Of a DNA stretch of 64,000 nt, positions 1-25,100 are shown one piece after another. Below the pieces are notes generated by a model. The model saw only the letters and a program-made list of their open reading frames with translations. It made no database searches and was not told where the DNA came from. This DNA is from Coturnix japonica (taxonomy: Eukaryota > Chordata > Aves > Galliformes > Phasianidae), in the NCBI RefSeq assembly GCF_001577835.2, contig NC_029519.1, positions 74,520,440 through 74,584,439 on the forward strand, written 5' to 3'. The stretch's first letter is position 1; each line of letters starts with the position of its first letter. The translations under genes and the position numbers were made by a program.

Positions 1-1385
1 ACTCCAGGGTGTAAAGTTCAAATATGTTGCCGCTGGCATGGCTGATTAATTGGATTTAATTACTATATGGTTTGTGCAAATAACACCAGTAAATACTATT
101 AACTCCCTTAGAGTCAAGGGAGAGTTTCCTTAAATCTTACTGTAAACAAGTGTCGGAAAGCACGACAGCACAGATACATCAGCCTACGTGAATCTGTAAT
201 GCATCTATGTTCGCAATGTGCAAAAACACGACGAAGCACAAAGTACATTTTCCCTTGCATGTATGCATGTAGGGCAATACTCTTGCAAGTGTTCTAATCA
301 CCCATACAACAATAAGAATAGCCCTGTTTTCAAAGTGGCTTTGCAGGCAGGCGTAGTATAAGGTTTCATGATTCTCTTTCAGAGCAAACCAGTTCAGGGA
401 CTCCAAAATACTTGGAGTCTCACATTCATTATATAATTTCATATAATTTCGTCCTGAAGAATCCAGACAGACATTTGCCCTTTCTCTGGTCATCCAATCA
501 CTGTAGCAGAGGCATGGTGGAAAGTTGTTTCATTTATCCTTGAAGAGCCAACATTTGCTGCAGGTGTGGTCACTTACTGTGGTGTTACAAATTAAGCTCC
601 ATAGGAATAGGCCACATTTACATACAGTAATCATATTTTAGATCTGCATCATCCTGAATTGTCACACCTACTGGATCCTTAAGGAACTACTTCCATATAT
701 TATTAATTTGTTTGGTGAATGTAACCTTTATCCCGTTCACCAGGTGTAGTTACAGATTAATTGGTTGTGTCTGGGATTTGAAATAGTTTAGATAATATTA
801 GTGTAGCTAAAAATATGTTAAATTATATAGGAAAACGCAAACAACTTCAAAAAACTGTATTTAAACAGAAGACATTATTTAATACTGAGAATGGAAGGTG
901 GCCTTGGTTTCCAGTACTAACATTAACTCTGTACCTCTATATCTGAATCTGACCTTAGACACTTCATTGCAAATACAATGAAAGCAGAAGTATGCTTTTC
1001 AAGAAGAAAACAGAAACAAATGTACAAAAGAATTCATCTGAGGAACTTCTGACTGCATTTTAAAGGTTACTGCAATGTTATATTTCATTAAAGAATCAAA
1101 CTCTAGCACTTCACCTCAAGGGTTTAAACGCAATCCCTCATGCCTTCGGCTCCCTCTTGTGGTGTACTGATGCCGAACTGCCTTACATCTGCTTGCATAT
1201 TAAAGTTGTGCCACCAGCAAACGATGAAGAAGAGGTACTGAATATTCCTGAGGACTTCCATCAATATATGCACTAGCAGAGATCTTTACCCAATAGTTAA
1301 GAATTAAAGACTTTTGACTGTTAGTACCTTTTCACCAACGCAAAGCGTATTATCTGCCCAGCAAGAAGTACGTTTCTTCTTTTCC
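1..1385. other. Region downstream of MSANTD1, no gene seen
   Basis: AT-rich unique-looking sequence beyond the 3' end of MSANTD1. No conserved coding frame, RNA gene or recognisable transposon was seen. The 104-codon minus-strand frame at 179-493 has no recognisable homology and looks like chance. Confidence 0.5.
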
Positions 1386-2169
1386 TTTATTTCATTTGAT
1401 AGATATATATTTGTATATACACACAGTACAATAATTTTCTTTTGTGATAGAGAAGAAATGATACTTTCCACTGCTGGTCGCTCATTAAGTCAACAGATTC
1501 CAGTTAATAATGAAAAAAATTAAACATTTAATATCAAAAGCAACTTCAAGTATCATCTATACATTTTAGTATTCAGTATATAGTAAGGATTTGTTTGTAT
1601 TTTATGAAAAGTGTATTTGAATAGACTATTTTTACTCTCATACATTAGAGTACTATTCATATGAGGCATGGAGTTTAAAATGACATCTTGTGGTCCCAAG
1701 TAGCTCTTCACAAGAACCATGCATAGGTCACTTGTACAATCACTGTGTATGTTTCAAACCAGGGTCTAATCATCAGTCAATCAAAGTCAAGATGCAATTA
1801 GCATGATTAAGAACACATTACTTTGTTCTTCAACAACAGGTCAGGGTATGGTCCTTGATGTGAAGAAATACATAACATCTTTGTAAAACAATATCTGATC
1901 TAGGCAGAATAGTACTGAAATTCCCAGAGCTATTCATCCCTTAATCTTTCTGTATAAAAATAATTCAGTTTAGGCATATATTGCACTATTTTTCTCATGC
2001 CAGATAGCTCTCACCCTGCATTATCTGTTCTCTTTGCTTATCTAAGAATACACTAAGATTTTAATTTCCATGGAAAACCTGGGAACAGGGCAACAAACAC
2101 ACATAAGGTGTGCAGTAAGGGGATGTCTATAATATCAATGATAACTTCAGAGGAGGAACACAGAGGAAA
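1386..2169 (-). other. MSANTD1: Candidate MSANTD1 3' UTR ending near an AATAAA
   Basis: This follows the MSANTD1 stop codon on the minus strand. The first clear AATAAA on that strand (read as TTTATT on the plus strand) is at 1386-1391, which would give a 3' UTR of about 0.8 kb. The true cleavage site is inferred, and a longer UTR is possible. Confidence 0.35.
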
Positions 2170-14872
<12,703 letters not shown>

Positions 14873-14943
14873 GGTCGCCTGAACGAGCTTTTAAGTTGCG
14901 CCTTGACAGACTCTCTGGGAGGCTGCAAGGACTGAGGCCATGT

Positions 14944-14976
<33 letters not shown>

Positions 14977-15072
14977 AAAAAAGCTTTTTTTCCCCTTTTT
15001 TTTTGCAAAGATACTCTGCAAAAGAAAAGAATAAAGAAAAAAAAAACAAGAAAAATCATCATCCAGCTTCAT
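14873..15072 (-). other. MSANTD1: Probable MSANTD1 5' UTR / promoter-proximal region
   Basis: The sequence upstream of the first ATG on the minus strand contains a (TG)n tract and T/A-rich runs. No TATA box or start site could be placed. A further noncoding exon upstream is possible. Confidence 0.3.
14944..14975 (+). repeat. (CA)n microsatellite
   Basis: About 14 CA units, probably within the MSANTD1 5' UTR or promoter. It accounts for the His/Thr and Val/Cys repeat open frames here. Confidence 0.95.
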
Positions 15073-17532
15073 GGCTACTGTACATCTCGGAGCTAATCAA
15101 TGTTGGAGCGGGCAGCCTCATTAAAAGGGTGCCTGCGTCTGTTTTTAAGCACATGCACAAAAATGCCCGTTTAAGTGTTTCAATATAGAGAGAAATGCAT
15201 GTGCAGTTTTAATACAAAGCCACTTTTTTTTTTTCCTCCCCGAGATGTTGTGCTGCTGATAAGCGTGTACTGCAGTCCTGTCAGGATGAATTTGCCTTTG
15301 TAGGTATGTATTACTCTGTGTATTTTGTATTCCTGGCAATTTAGATGCTATTTATGCAGCCTGTGTTCTGCCTTAGGACTGCAGCAGAAGCATTTCACCT
15401 GCTTTATGGGGAACCTAAAAGGATTATTCAACGAGTTACACAAAAAAAAAAAAAAGAAGAAAGAGAGAAAGAAAAGGCTGCAGGATCCTTAGAACTGTGA
15501 ATAAATTGCTTTGCTGTAAAACAAGCATTCTGAGCTGGGTTTTATATAGAGCAGAATTCTGCCAGCAGTGATACTGGAAAAGCACCACCTATTTGTCGTA
15601 TTAGACACAGTGCAACACGAGCAGAGGGCCACATCCTGCTCCCACCTACATCAGTGCAGGCAGCGCCTTTCCCAAAGCAGTGAGATGCATGAAACGCATT
15701 AATTGGAGCAGCACGAGCAGCTAGAGAGAAAGATGTTAATTCCCTGCAGTCCAAATACCGCTGCGTTACGTAAAATATAAATAAATAAAGCACGGACCTT
15801 TCTTATTATTATTCTCTTTCAGCACATAACAGCAATGGGCACCTCACTGCAGGGCACTTCCTGAAGATTAATGGCAGGCAGGGGTTAATGGCCTGAGGCT
15901 CACCCAGTCAGTCGTTAATCCCCAGGAAATGTTCTGTGCCTCAATCCTTAATGCTTAAGTATCCTATAAATTGTAAGTCTTCTCATAACCACATCCTTGA
16001 TCTTAACAATAGTTTTAAAATGCACGGCTTGGTTTGCATCCTGGGCATGGCAAGGAGAGCACATCGTGTTCCTAAAAGGTACGCTATTAAAATCTGTGAT
16101 GGGTTGTTGTGGCTTTTTTTTTCCTTCTTTGCATTTCATGCATTCTGCTGTTTATCAGAAAACCATGGAATAAGGTGGGATATCACACACACACTGTACA
16201 CAGGAACTTCCACTGATCCAGCCCTCCCCTGGTTCTGTCAGAAATATACCTGCTGAGTCACTGCCTTCCTCTAAAAAGAAAAGGGGAAAAAAAACCACCT
16301 AGCTTCCAAAGAACTCCTATTAACTTGTGCTATGACAGCCTGGCGACTATTACCTTTAAAATGTGCAAACAGCAGCATATGTTGTTGATCTTGCGTGGTT
16401 TGTCTCTTGGGTGGCCAGCTGGGAGACATCACATGATCAGGGGACAGATGGTGGTCAGAAGAGGATCAGCTGGTGACACGTTCATTTTATTAATTTATCG
16501 TTTTGTTTTGAAATTCCCGTCACTTAACCTTGGGCTCCATGCAGTACAACTGTACCAAATTCCATCCATTGCATCCATAGCCAGTGGTAGGGAATCACCA
16601 GGACAAGTTTAAGGAAGAAATATGGTGTTGAAGAGGAAAAACACTGTGGGTCTCTTGTTAGAGAGACCGATGTAAACCACTGTAAAGAAAGGGTTGCTTT
16701 TCAGCCTTTGATACTGCATTAGAGGTTTGTTTGTGTCCTCCAGCTTTTAATCCACCTGGACTGTGAAAACAGTGATAAACACTGCTGAAACCTATAGCAC
16801 GTTATATACACTTGGGGATGGGAGGAAAGTTAAGCACGGTCTCTGCTATAACAATTTTTTAAACCCAGTTTCTACTTCAACCACCAGGTCCAGCTGCAGC
16901 CAGTTCATTCCATGTTGGTCCATCGACATTCCTCTTCTCATCCACATGTGCTGGGCACATGTGGGACCGTTCCTTCCACATAGCCCTGCCTGCGGGGCCA
17001 TGCCCCCATGGAATGGAGACCACAACTGCCCTGAATACGCATCTCTTACTTCTCTCTGTGCTGTTTCCTATTAGGGTTAATTGACAGACTGATCTAGTGG
17101 CATAGTGCTATTTAACATCTGTTAAATGAAATGCTTTCGAATAATGCCTCCCTTATTCCCCACCCCTCAGCAGCAGAAGGGAATCTAAGTTTCCAAGACT
17201 CAAGTTTTTATCCTGTCCTCTGAGAAAGTCATCACTATTAATTATAGAGACTGCCTCCTCTGCATTACTGAAGTGCATGGGGCCAGTGATTGGTGATGTG
17301 CCTGTTTGCCTCTGTGAACCTGGAAATGAGGAAAAGGATTCTTTTACCCCAGAAATCCTCCCTACATTTGTCATAGCCAGGGGAAGCAAAAAGCACATCT
17401 CTAAAATGCACCAATCTGCTGACTGCTCTGCAGATCTGCTGCTAAACCCCATCCTGAGTCTGGAGGAACAGACCTGAGAGGAAAGAGACCCTGTAATGGG
17501 AGAGTTCTCAGTCCCAAGAACTACGGGATTTC
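15073..17532. other. Intergenic, no gene seen
   Basis: Upstream of MSANTD1. It has A-rich runs (15443-15475) and unique-looking sequence with several TAAT-type motifs near 15700-16100. No coding homology was seen; the open frames (the longest 106 codons at 15936-16256) look like chance. Confidence 0.5.
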
Positions 17533-17845
17533 AGAGAATCACAGAATGACCTGGGTTGGAAGGGACCTCAAGGATCATGTAGTTCCAACCCCACTGCCTG
17601 GCAGGGCCACCAAACTTCCACATTTACTAGATCAGGTTGCCCCATACAACCTGGCTTTGAACACCTCCAGGGACGGGGCATCCACAACCTCCCTGGGCAG
17701 CCTGTTCCAGGTCCTCACTACTATCCTAGTGAAGAACTTACCCCTAACATCCAACCTAAATCTACCCTTTTTCAACTTAAATCCATTTCCCCTTGTCCTG
17801 GTATTATCAGCCCTTTTGAAGAGTTTACTCCTCTCCTGGATAAAG
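17533..17845 (-). mobile_element. CR1 LINE fragment with 3' terminus
   Basis: The plus strand starts with the reversed tail (GAGAATCACAGAATGACC), then GGGTTGGAAGGGACCTCAAG, the CACCTCCAGGGACGGGGCAT block and CCCCTTGTCCTGGTATTA. About 310 bp, 5'-truncated, minus orientation. Confidence 0.95.
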
Positions 17846-18659
17846 CAACTTTAATCCACCGGCCAGATAAGATTCATTCACCTCAAGACTGGTTGGTGAC
17901 CAATCCAAGCATAACTGCTTGCCAGAAGAGCTGCACCACCCAAGGCAATGATGCACTTGTCACCAACATCCCTCACATGCTCCAACTGGCTGTCTCCAAT
18001 GACTGCTGACACAGGCAGCTGCCCATTTGGATTTCAGAAATGGAAGTACATTACTTTGGGTTATTTTTTTTAAGTCAGCCGAGACTTTAAGATCTGAACC
18101 CAGTTTTAGCAACACTGTCAGCAAATACCATTTTAGGCTGTTCAGGCTCAAAGCCTCTGAGCAGTGCTGCTGGGAGGAGAAGATCCCAGTTGTCTGCGAG
18201 TTGGGAGAAGCTGGAAGGTACTTTGATTTCATTTTGATAGGCCACATCCTGCTTGAATTTCACTGCAATCAGAATCGTTTCCCCCAAACAATTTGATCTT
18301 GCTGAACTGACAGATTCTGACCAAAATAATCTCCTTTGCCTATTTTAGTAGTAACCATGGAAGCCAGCTTTTCACAGACGTTTGGTCTGAGGGGAGGATG
18401 GAGAGTGGCAGCAGGGTGAACACAAAGAAGGTGGGAAACGAGGCTTCAGCAGCATTTTCATGGTGAGACCAATCAGGCCAGGAATCATTAGCAGCAGACA
18501 AGGGGGAACTGGAAATACGTGGAATTTTAGAAGAAAGATCTGATGGGCTGAAGGGAACCCAGGGAGTTCACTGCTTGGAGAAACCAGGTATGCTGGCAGT
18601 AATTAGATCAAAAGTTACGGTACCAAGTTTGGTTGTATAGTTTTGCAGGGACTCATGAT
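17846..18659. other. Intergenic, no gene seen
   Basis: Unique-looking sequence between two CR1 fragments. Overlapping open frames at 17960-18296 on both strands have no recognisable homology. Confidence 0.5.
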
Positions 18660-18920
18660 TCAGACCCCAGTCTCCTCTGCTCTGGGCTGAACAAACCGAG
18701 GGCCATTCAGCCACTCCTCACACACTTTGCCCTCTAGACCTTTCCCCATCTCCACAGCCCTCCTTTGGATGCTCTCTAATAGTTTTATGCCCTTCTTACA
18801 CTGCGGTGCCCAAAATAGCACACGGTGCTTGAGGTGAGGCCAACAGCAGAAAGCAAAGGGAGCAGAACCCAGCACTTACTCTTGTTAAACTTCATCTGAT
18901 TTCTAATTGCTCAGCTCCCC
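18660..18920 (-). mobile_element. CR1 LINE fragment, internal, rearranged
   Basis: TCTCCTCTGCTCTGGGCTGA, TTTGGATGCTCTCTAATAG, CTTGAGGTGAGGCC and then CAGCACTTACTCTTGTTAAA match the CR1 C-terminal reverse transcriptase/3' region in reverse. The last two blocks are adjacent here but some distance apart in CR1, which implies an internal deletion. Confidence 0.85.
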
Positions 18921-21917
18921 ATTGCAGGGAGCAAAGACCAGCTCTATGTCACACCCTCCCAGTTCAACTGAGGGCAAGCAGAGTGTTTTGGAGCTTTGCT
19001 TGCCCTTCAGAAATTGTTTGCAGTTTCTCAGCACATGGAGCAGCCCTGCAATATGCAGTAACTGACATCCTCCTTCTCTGAAAGGGAAGCAACAAATCAG
19101 ATTAGAAAGAAAAATCACTCTGCCCCCAATGAATGGCTTTGTGAATCCCCCTGAAAAGAAATTAGTTTGGTCCTGCTTACATACAGGGGTTAGTCAATAC
19201 GCTCTCTTGCCCATGTTTGGTTGCCAGCATGCAGTACAATAAAACGTGGTAGAAAGCATCTTGTGTGTTAAAAACTGCTCCTAATACACTATGCAAATAT
19301 TTCTCTTTCAGAAGTAAATTCCTCTGAGAACTTATTCTAAACAGTTCATTTCAGATGTAGCCTTTAATCTGCTGCAGTTTGGATCCGACATGTTTTGCAG
19401 AGGGGAGAAAAAAAAAATCCTTGTTGCACAGAAGTTCGTCCTTTGTTTTGTGCTGAGCAACTTTTCTGCAGCTCAGCAGAAAAGCAGCCAAGCCATGAAA
19501 AAGCAGATGATAGCAGCGGGCTTTTTGTCCGTGATTCTGTTGCCCACGAGCTCCTTTCTTCCCCAGAGCAAGAATTAACGCCGCCGTTGTAATCCCTCAC
19601 TAACAGAAACACAAAAGGCAGCAATTGTTAAAAATAAATACTTCAGGAGGTTATCAATCCATTAGAAAGATGCTCAGCCCCCAGGTTCAACCATGATGAT
19701 GAGATCTGGCTAAGTATAAAGCACTTGGGATTCGCATAGGATACCCGCTAAGCAAGTTTTCATTTTGTTTTGGTAGCAAGCATTACAGCTGTGTTGAATA
19801 AATGGGTTCTAGCCTGCTGCTCTTCCAGAAAGGAGAGTGGTTTGGGCCCTTTTCCAGCAACCACCGGCCTTGGAGAATCTGCAGAGCAAGTCACTGGCAA
19901 TCCCCTGCCAAAAGCCCAGCCTCACTGCTCAGGGCTTGCTACCAGCTTGGCAGCCCGCTGCATCCACCTAGCAGCCATCTGCATCCCCTCGCCGTCCTGC
20001 TGACTCCCTGCCAAAGCCCACAATGGGAGCAGAGCTGGGAAAGGGGGGGGGGGGGGGGAGCTCAGCCCCAAGTTTTGAAAAAGAAAAAAGCATACAATCA
20101 AAGACATCTGCCAGGTTGCATCTCCAGCTCTCTGAGGTTTCTGCTCAACACACCCAGGCTATCCCTACTCTTTTCCCCTTGCTAAGTTTTGCTCAGCTAT
20201 GCAGACCCTCAGAGGAAGGTTTACGGGATTAAGAAGAGTATTTCAGATAAAATATTTAGGGCACAGGAGATTTCCATATCAAGTCATAAAAGATTTAAAT
20301 ACTAAAATGTAAATGGTGTTTAGGGTATTATTGCAAGGCAGCTTCAGGAATGGAAATCTCAGAAAAGTGTTTGAATCCATAAAGATCAAATGATACTTGT
20401 TAAAGTACCGGCCTGATCCAAGAGCTGCCAAAAAGGTAAGTAAAACCAAACTCACACACATCACTGAGCTTATCAGCTGAGGTAGTTGTGGTGGAAGTTG
20501 AGGTCTCACAAGAGGAAGCTGCCATTCCTGAGACAGACTGCCAAGCACTGCCAGTCATCCCTAAAGGGTTTTGGTGTCCTTTTATGAAAAACATTCATGG
20601 TTTTCAAAGGGATCCAACTGCTCAGCTGGAGTCAGCAGAGCAAGTAGTGCTTGGTCTTGACTTTATTCCCAGCGCTGTGCTCTGAGTGTTTCAGGAAAGT
20701 TTAGTTCCTCAATAAGAAACTCTGTGGAAAGGCTGCGAACACCCTGGGTTTCCAGCACAAGCACATGTTTCTATGTCACCCCACAGAGGCCACGTAGACA
20801 TGTGGTCTGTGAAGTCCTGTATAGTTTGCTTCCCCCAGGGATGATTCTGCCTGGGTTCAGATGATCTGCACAAATTCTTCAGCCACCAACACAGTGGATC
20901 ACGTCTCCAAGATGAACACAACTGGCAACTTAGGTGCTGGCTCTAACGTCTTGTGACAGGCAGGATAAGGAGCCATCTCAAGTAGAAAGGTGTATTGTGA
21001 TACATGTATAACACTGCTGCTTTTAAGTAGCTTGCAAATATTTCAGGTCTTGCAAGCTTCTCCATTAGGAAAAGGCATTAGAGCCACTTATTTTCTCTGG
21101 AATGTTCCAGTCTTGCTCTCTGGACATCCTGGTTTGGTCATTTCCATCTTTTGCACCCAGTCATGCCCCTCCAGCCCACCTTCTGCCTGGAGACACCACA
21201 TCTCCTCTTGCTGCTTTCTACATAAGCCTGGATTGCAATTGCTTGTATGATCCCCATTGACTCCTGGCTTTTTCCAGCTGTTTTCCTTCTCTGTGGCTAT
21301 CCTCTGTTTATCACACTGCTCCACTCCAGTCACTCTCTAGCCACCAGGGTTCAGTTTATATTCCAGCTTTAACATGCTCCTCTGATTTCTGTATCAGCTT
21401 CTACTGTTTCAGCTATCACTGAGCAAAGGAGAGTGTACTCACTTCCTTCCGTGGCCTCAGCGAAAGACAAGAAATCCATCAGTCCATGGATCAAAGAAAT
21501 CCTTTTAGCAATTGCACCCAGAACTATTCCTGCCAGCCTTACAGCTTAGAGTCCAAGGACATCACTCTGCCTCCTTTCATAAATTCTCCTGAACAAATGC
21601 AAACCCACAGACTGCTTGTGGATGCAAATTCCTCTACCTCCAACACAAGCTGTCCACCGCCACCAGTGATTCTAAAATCCTCCCCAGAGTTTTTCATTCA
21701 ACACAGCATTTGGTTTTGTAAGCCAGAGGATATGCCTTGAATAAATATAGATCTGCACAGAGAAAAGGAACATGATTTGCTTGCATATAAATACCCACAG
21801 CAATTTGAGTATTCAGATGCAGAGGCAAGCAATGCTGATACTATACCAAAAGCAGCAGCTTTTGTATATTGGTACCTACCACCATCCATTCCCCTGCTGA
21901 GGAGACAATGCAAGCGA
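18921..21917. other. Intergenic, no gene seen
   Basis: No recognisable coding homology or transposon. It contains a G16 run (20043-20058). Overlapping open frames near 19364-20232 and 20279-21333 occur on both strands and look like chance. Confidence 0.5.
20043..20058 (+). repeat. Homopolymeric G run (about 16 G)
   Basis: An uninterrupted run of G with G-quadruplex potential. Its length is prone to sequencing error. Confidence 0.9.
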
Positions 21918-21970
21918 GTCACAGAACATCTCTAGTTGCAAGGGACCCAGAGGGATCATGGAGTCCTATA
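21918..21970 (-). mobile_element. Degenerate CR1 3' end
   Basis: GTCACAGAACATCTCTAGTT, then GCAAGGGACCCAGAGGGATC and ATGGAGTCC resemble the reversed CR1 terminus (normally ending GGTTGGAAGGGACC). Short and eroded. Confidence 0.6.
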
Positions 21971-21995
21971 AAACTATTTTAAATGTGGTAGATTA

Positions 21996-22118
21996 ATCAT
22001 CCCTGGAGGTTTTTGAGAAAGGGGTAAATGCCACACTAAGTGATGTGGTCACTCTGATGGTTGGACTAAATGATCTCGTTGGTCATTCCGACCTTAATGA
22101 TTCTATTGATGCTATGAC
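21996..22118 (+). mobile_element. CR1 LINE fragment with 3' terminus
   Basis: CATCCCTGGAGGTTTTTGAG, GATGGTTGGACTAAATGATC, then TCATTCCGACCTTAATGATT and CTATTGATGCTATGAC follow the CR1 terminal pattern. Plus orientation. Confidence 0.85.
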
Positions 22119-25100
22119 CCTGACTGCTGGTAGATTAGTGAGCACTCAATGTTTTCTGCAGCAAATCTAGTCCAGTAGGTGAGAAAATAAGAAAACTGGG
22201 GGGCTACAGATTCAGTTTTCAGTAGTGCAGAGCCTACTCACTTCCAGCCAAACTGCACAGGAGTTGTTCACACCAAGCATAAATATGAAACCTAACCCAG
22301 ATGTTTCAAGGTGTGTGTGGGATGGGGGGATGACCTTAAAACATATGGAACCAAAACCAACACAGATGTAAGGAATATCCACTCTGAAGATGTAAATACA
22401 GACAAGGGAGAGTCTGTGGCAGATGTGAATGGCACAAGAGAATTCTTATCGTTTCATTCCTAAACACTAAATTGACAGATTTCTGCATAGCCAGAAGGAG
22501 CTCTTTTGTTTCCCCATCTTCTAAGCGAATCTTCAATTGCTCAGGAATTTGGGATTATTTGATTATATAAAAAAAATAGCATTAATGACTGTAGGGCCAG
22601 AGATACTTCTAACCAAAGTAGTAACAAACCACCATCTGATAGCAGAGGTACCAAGACTAAACAATTTAGAGAAAACCAAGTCAGCTCACAAGGCATTATT
22701 TCATTCTCTTAAATTATAGAAGTGGTCAGAGTTTTTCACTTGCTGTGCAAACAGAAAGCAATGGTGCATTTCCCACGGGAGGCACTCTTGTGCAACTGTT
22801 TACTAGAAGCAATCAGGCAGCTCAAAAGGACTTAAGGAGTTCAGTTCTCCTCCTGCTTCACTGTAAAAGAGTAAAAACTACTTGGCCTGGCTGTAGCTCC
22901 TGTTTTGCAGAGGGTTTCCAAAGAGCTCAACAGCCTGATCAGCAAACCGTCTCATCCAAGGGTATATGAAGTATGACTGCTTCTTGTCAGCCTCTCATAA
23001 ATGAAAATATTCTTCTCTTTTAATATACAGCAGCTTTAACCTAATAGCAATGGTTTTCAGGTTTCTGCAACATACTTTGTGCTCTTCTTCCCATACTGTC
23101 TATAATGCCCTGTAGCCATATTCCAGTGGCTGAAGCCACTCAAGGAGACCAACAACGCATAGAAGTCATCAGACTAAAAGATTCAACCCTTATGTCATGA
23201 TTTTCTTCACTTGTAACACCTTTCCTCTCTGCACACTTTGCTTCATGACAACTGTGCAGGCAGATTATATTAAAGCTCATGTCTACCTTTTCAAATGATT
23301 TCTCATCAAGTCTCAGTGGGAAATAATTGAAGATTAAGCTAATCATTCCTTGAGGCCTCTTACGGAGTATTTCATCACTTTTTGTGAATACATTACAAAG
23401 AACTTCAGTGAAGTGCTCATCTGCCAGGACCACTGAATGCATGAGCTGTGGCGGCTGGATAGTCCAGCACATAACCAGGAAATGAGGACTCAGGTCATGT
23501 CCACTACATGGGACAAGTCAAAACCCTGTCCATTTCTTTTGGCAACAGTAAACATACCATCATCCTGCCTTTCTGAAAGCAAAACAGTGAGTCTGACATG
23601 ATCTGTTCAACATGACATCACATACTCTCAATTAACTCTCTGATCTTCACTGTTACCTGCACGGTACCACATTGCCATGCCAAAATGCAGCTACCATAAC
23701 TTCTGATCCCTGCTGTAACCAGATGCCACAATAAGCAAATTATTTCATGAACCAATCTGCAGCTCCTTTCCTGATCTCAGTGCTCTCTGGGCATTGTATG
23801 CAGCTATCAGATAACTACAGCTGACATCCAGACCCCCACCAGCCTCTGGGTAAAAGCCGTAACACTGGGCCACAGCAGAATCCAAGACAAAAATTAATGT
23901 GCTTCTTCTGAAGCATCTTGCAGGAGTCAGTTAACCAGAGATGAAAGCCAAAAGAAAGTTCCAACAAGGTTTTGAAGCAATACAAAATACCCCCTGGAAT
24001 GCAGGAACCAGATAATTCAGTAATGAAGGTCCTTACAGCAGAATCAGGTGCAAGTTTACTATGTTTGCTTTGATAGAAATAAACATTTTCAGTTTCCTTC
24101 TGCAGATTCTTCTGCTGGGAGGCAGAAGAGAATCCATTAGAATGGTCACCACTAATATTGGAAATATTCTTGGAGTTATTTATACAGCTCATTACTTTAA
24201 ATATATTAGAAACTCTATTCTACTCTGCCTCCATATTTGGTTTTTATCTTACAGACTAAAACTCCTTCAGGCAGGCAAGTTCCTGCCTCAGCATTTAAAA
24301 TACTGCTGGTAGTATCAGCAGTTATCAGTCTTAAAGCTACTGGAGTCACTTTCACTTTTAAGATAATTCAGATTTTTCCCACTCCTTCTGACATGCTTTA
24401 CATAAGGGAAAGCAAGATCAACCTTAGTTCAGATTATGAAAATGATGTAATATCGATGTTACTCTGCATCCAAAAATGTTCCAGTCAATTCTCTTTTGTT
24501 CCCAAATGCTCAGTGCTGTATGAAACAACAGTAAAACAGTAAGTAGATCTTTTGACTGAGGTTTTTGTTTATATTTGACTCATGTTAATTATCTTCAGAG
24601 AACCAGTATCTGTGCTGCTTCATACAGCACAATACATACACACACATGTATTATTTTACTTAGCAAAGTTCTAACAGGAACTTTGCTAGCACAAGTAATG
24701 GCTGAGAAAAGGAGAGGAGACCTGAAGGGGGAATGAGCCATTGCCTCGCAGCAGAACCCCTCAAAAGGCAAAATAATGTTTTATTTTCCCTCCAGAATCC
24801 AGAAACATGGATGTCCCTTCAGACTCTGAACCATCGTGGGACAAAACTGCGATTGTTAATCAAAACCAAATCAAATCAAAACCATTCTTGGACACCACAA
24901 GCTGATTTTCTACATGCTATAATTTTGCGTAAGAATCGATAAAAAGAGAAAATATTTTGTCTTTCTTTACTCAATGCTCTTGTAGCAAATTCTGCAGGTA
25001 GGAGCTTGGAGAGACAATGAAATTGCATTTTGCTACGTGACCATAAGAAGACATGTCCTCCACAGGACACAGAAATGTTGGAATCTCAAGACCATGAAAA

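Noticed and set aside
17546-17854. 102-codon plus-strand frame MTWVGRDLKDHVV...
   Set aside because: Reverse reading of a CR1 3' end.
23140-23472. 110-codon minus-strand frame MCWTIQPPQLMH...
   Set aside because: No recognisable family; length is within what chance allows in a 10-kb noncoding stretch.
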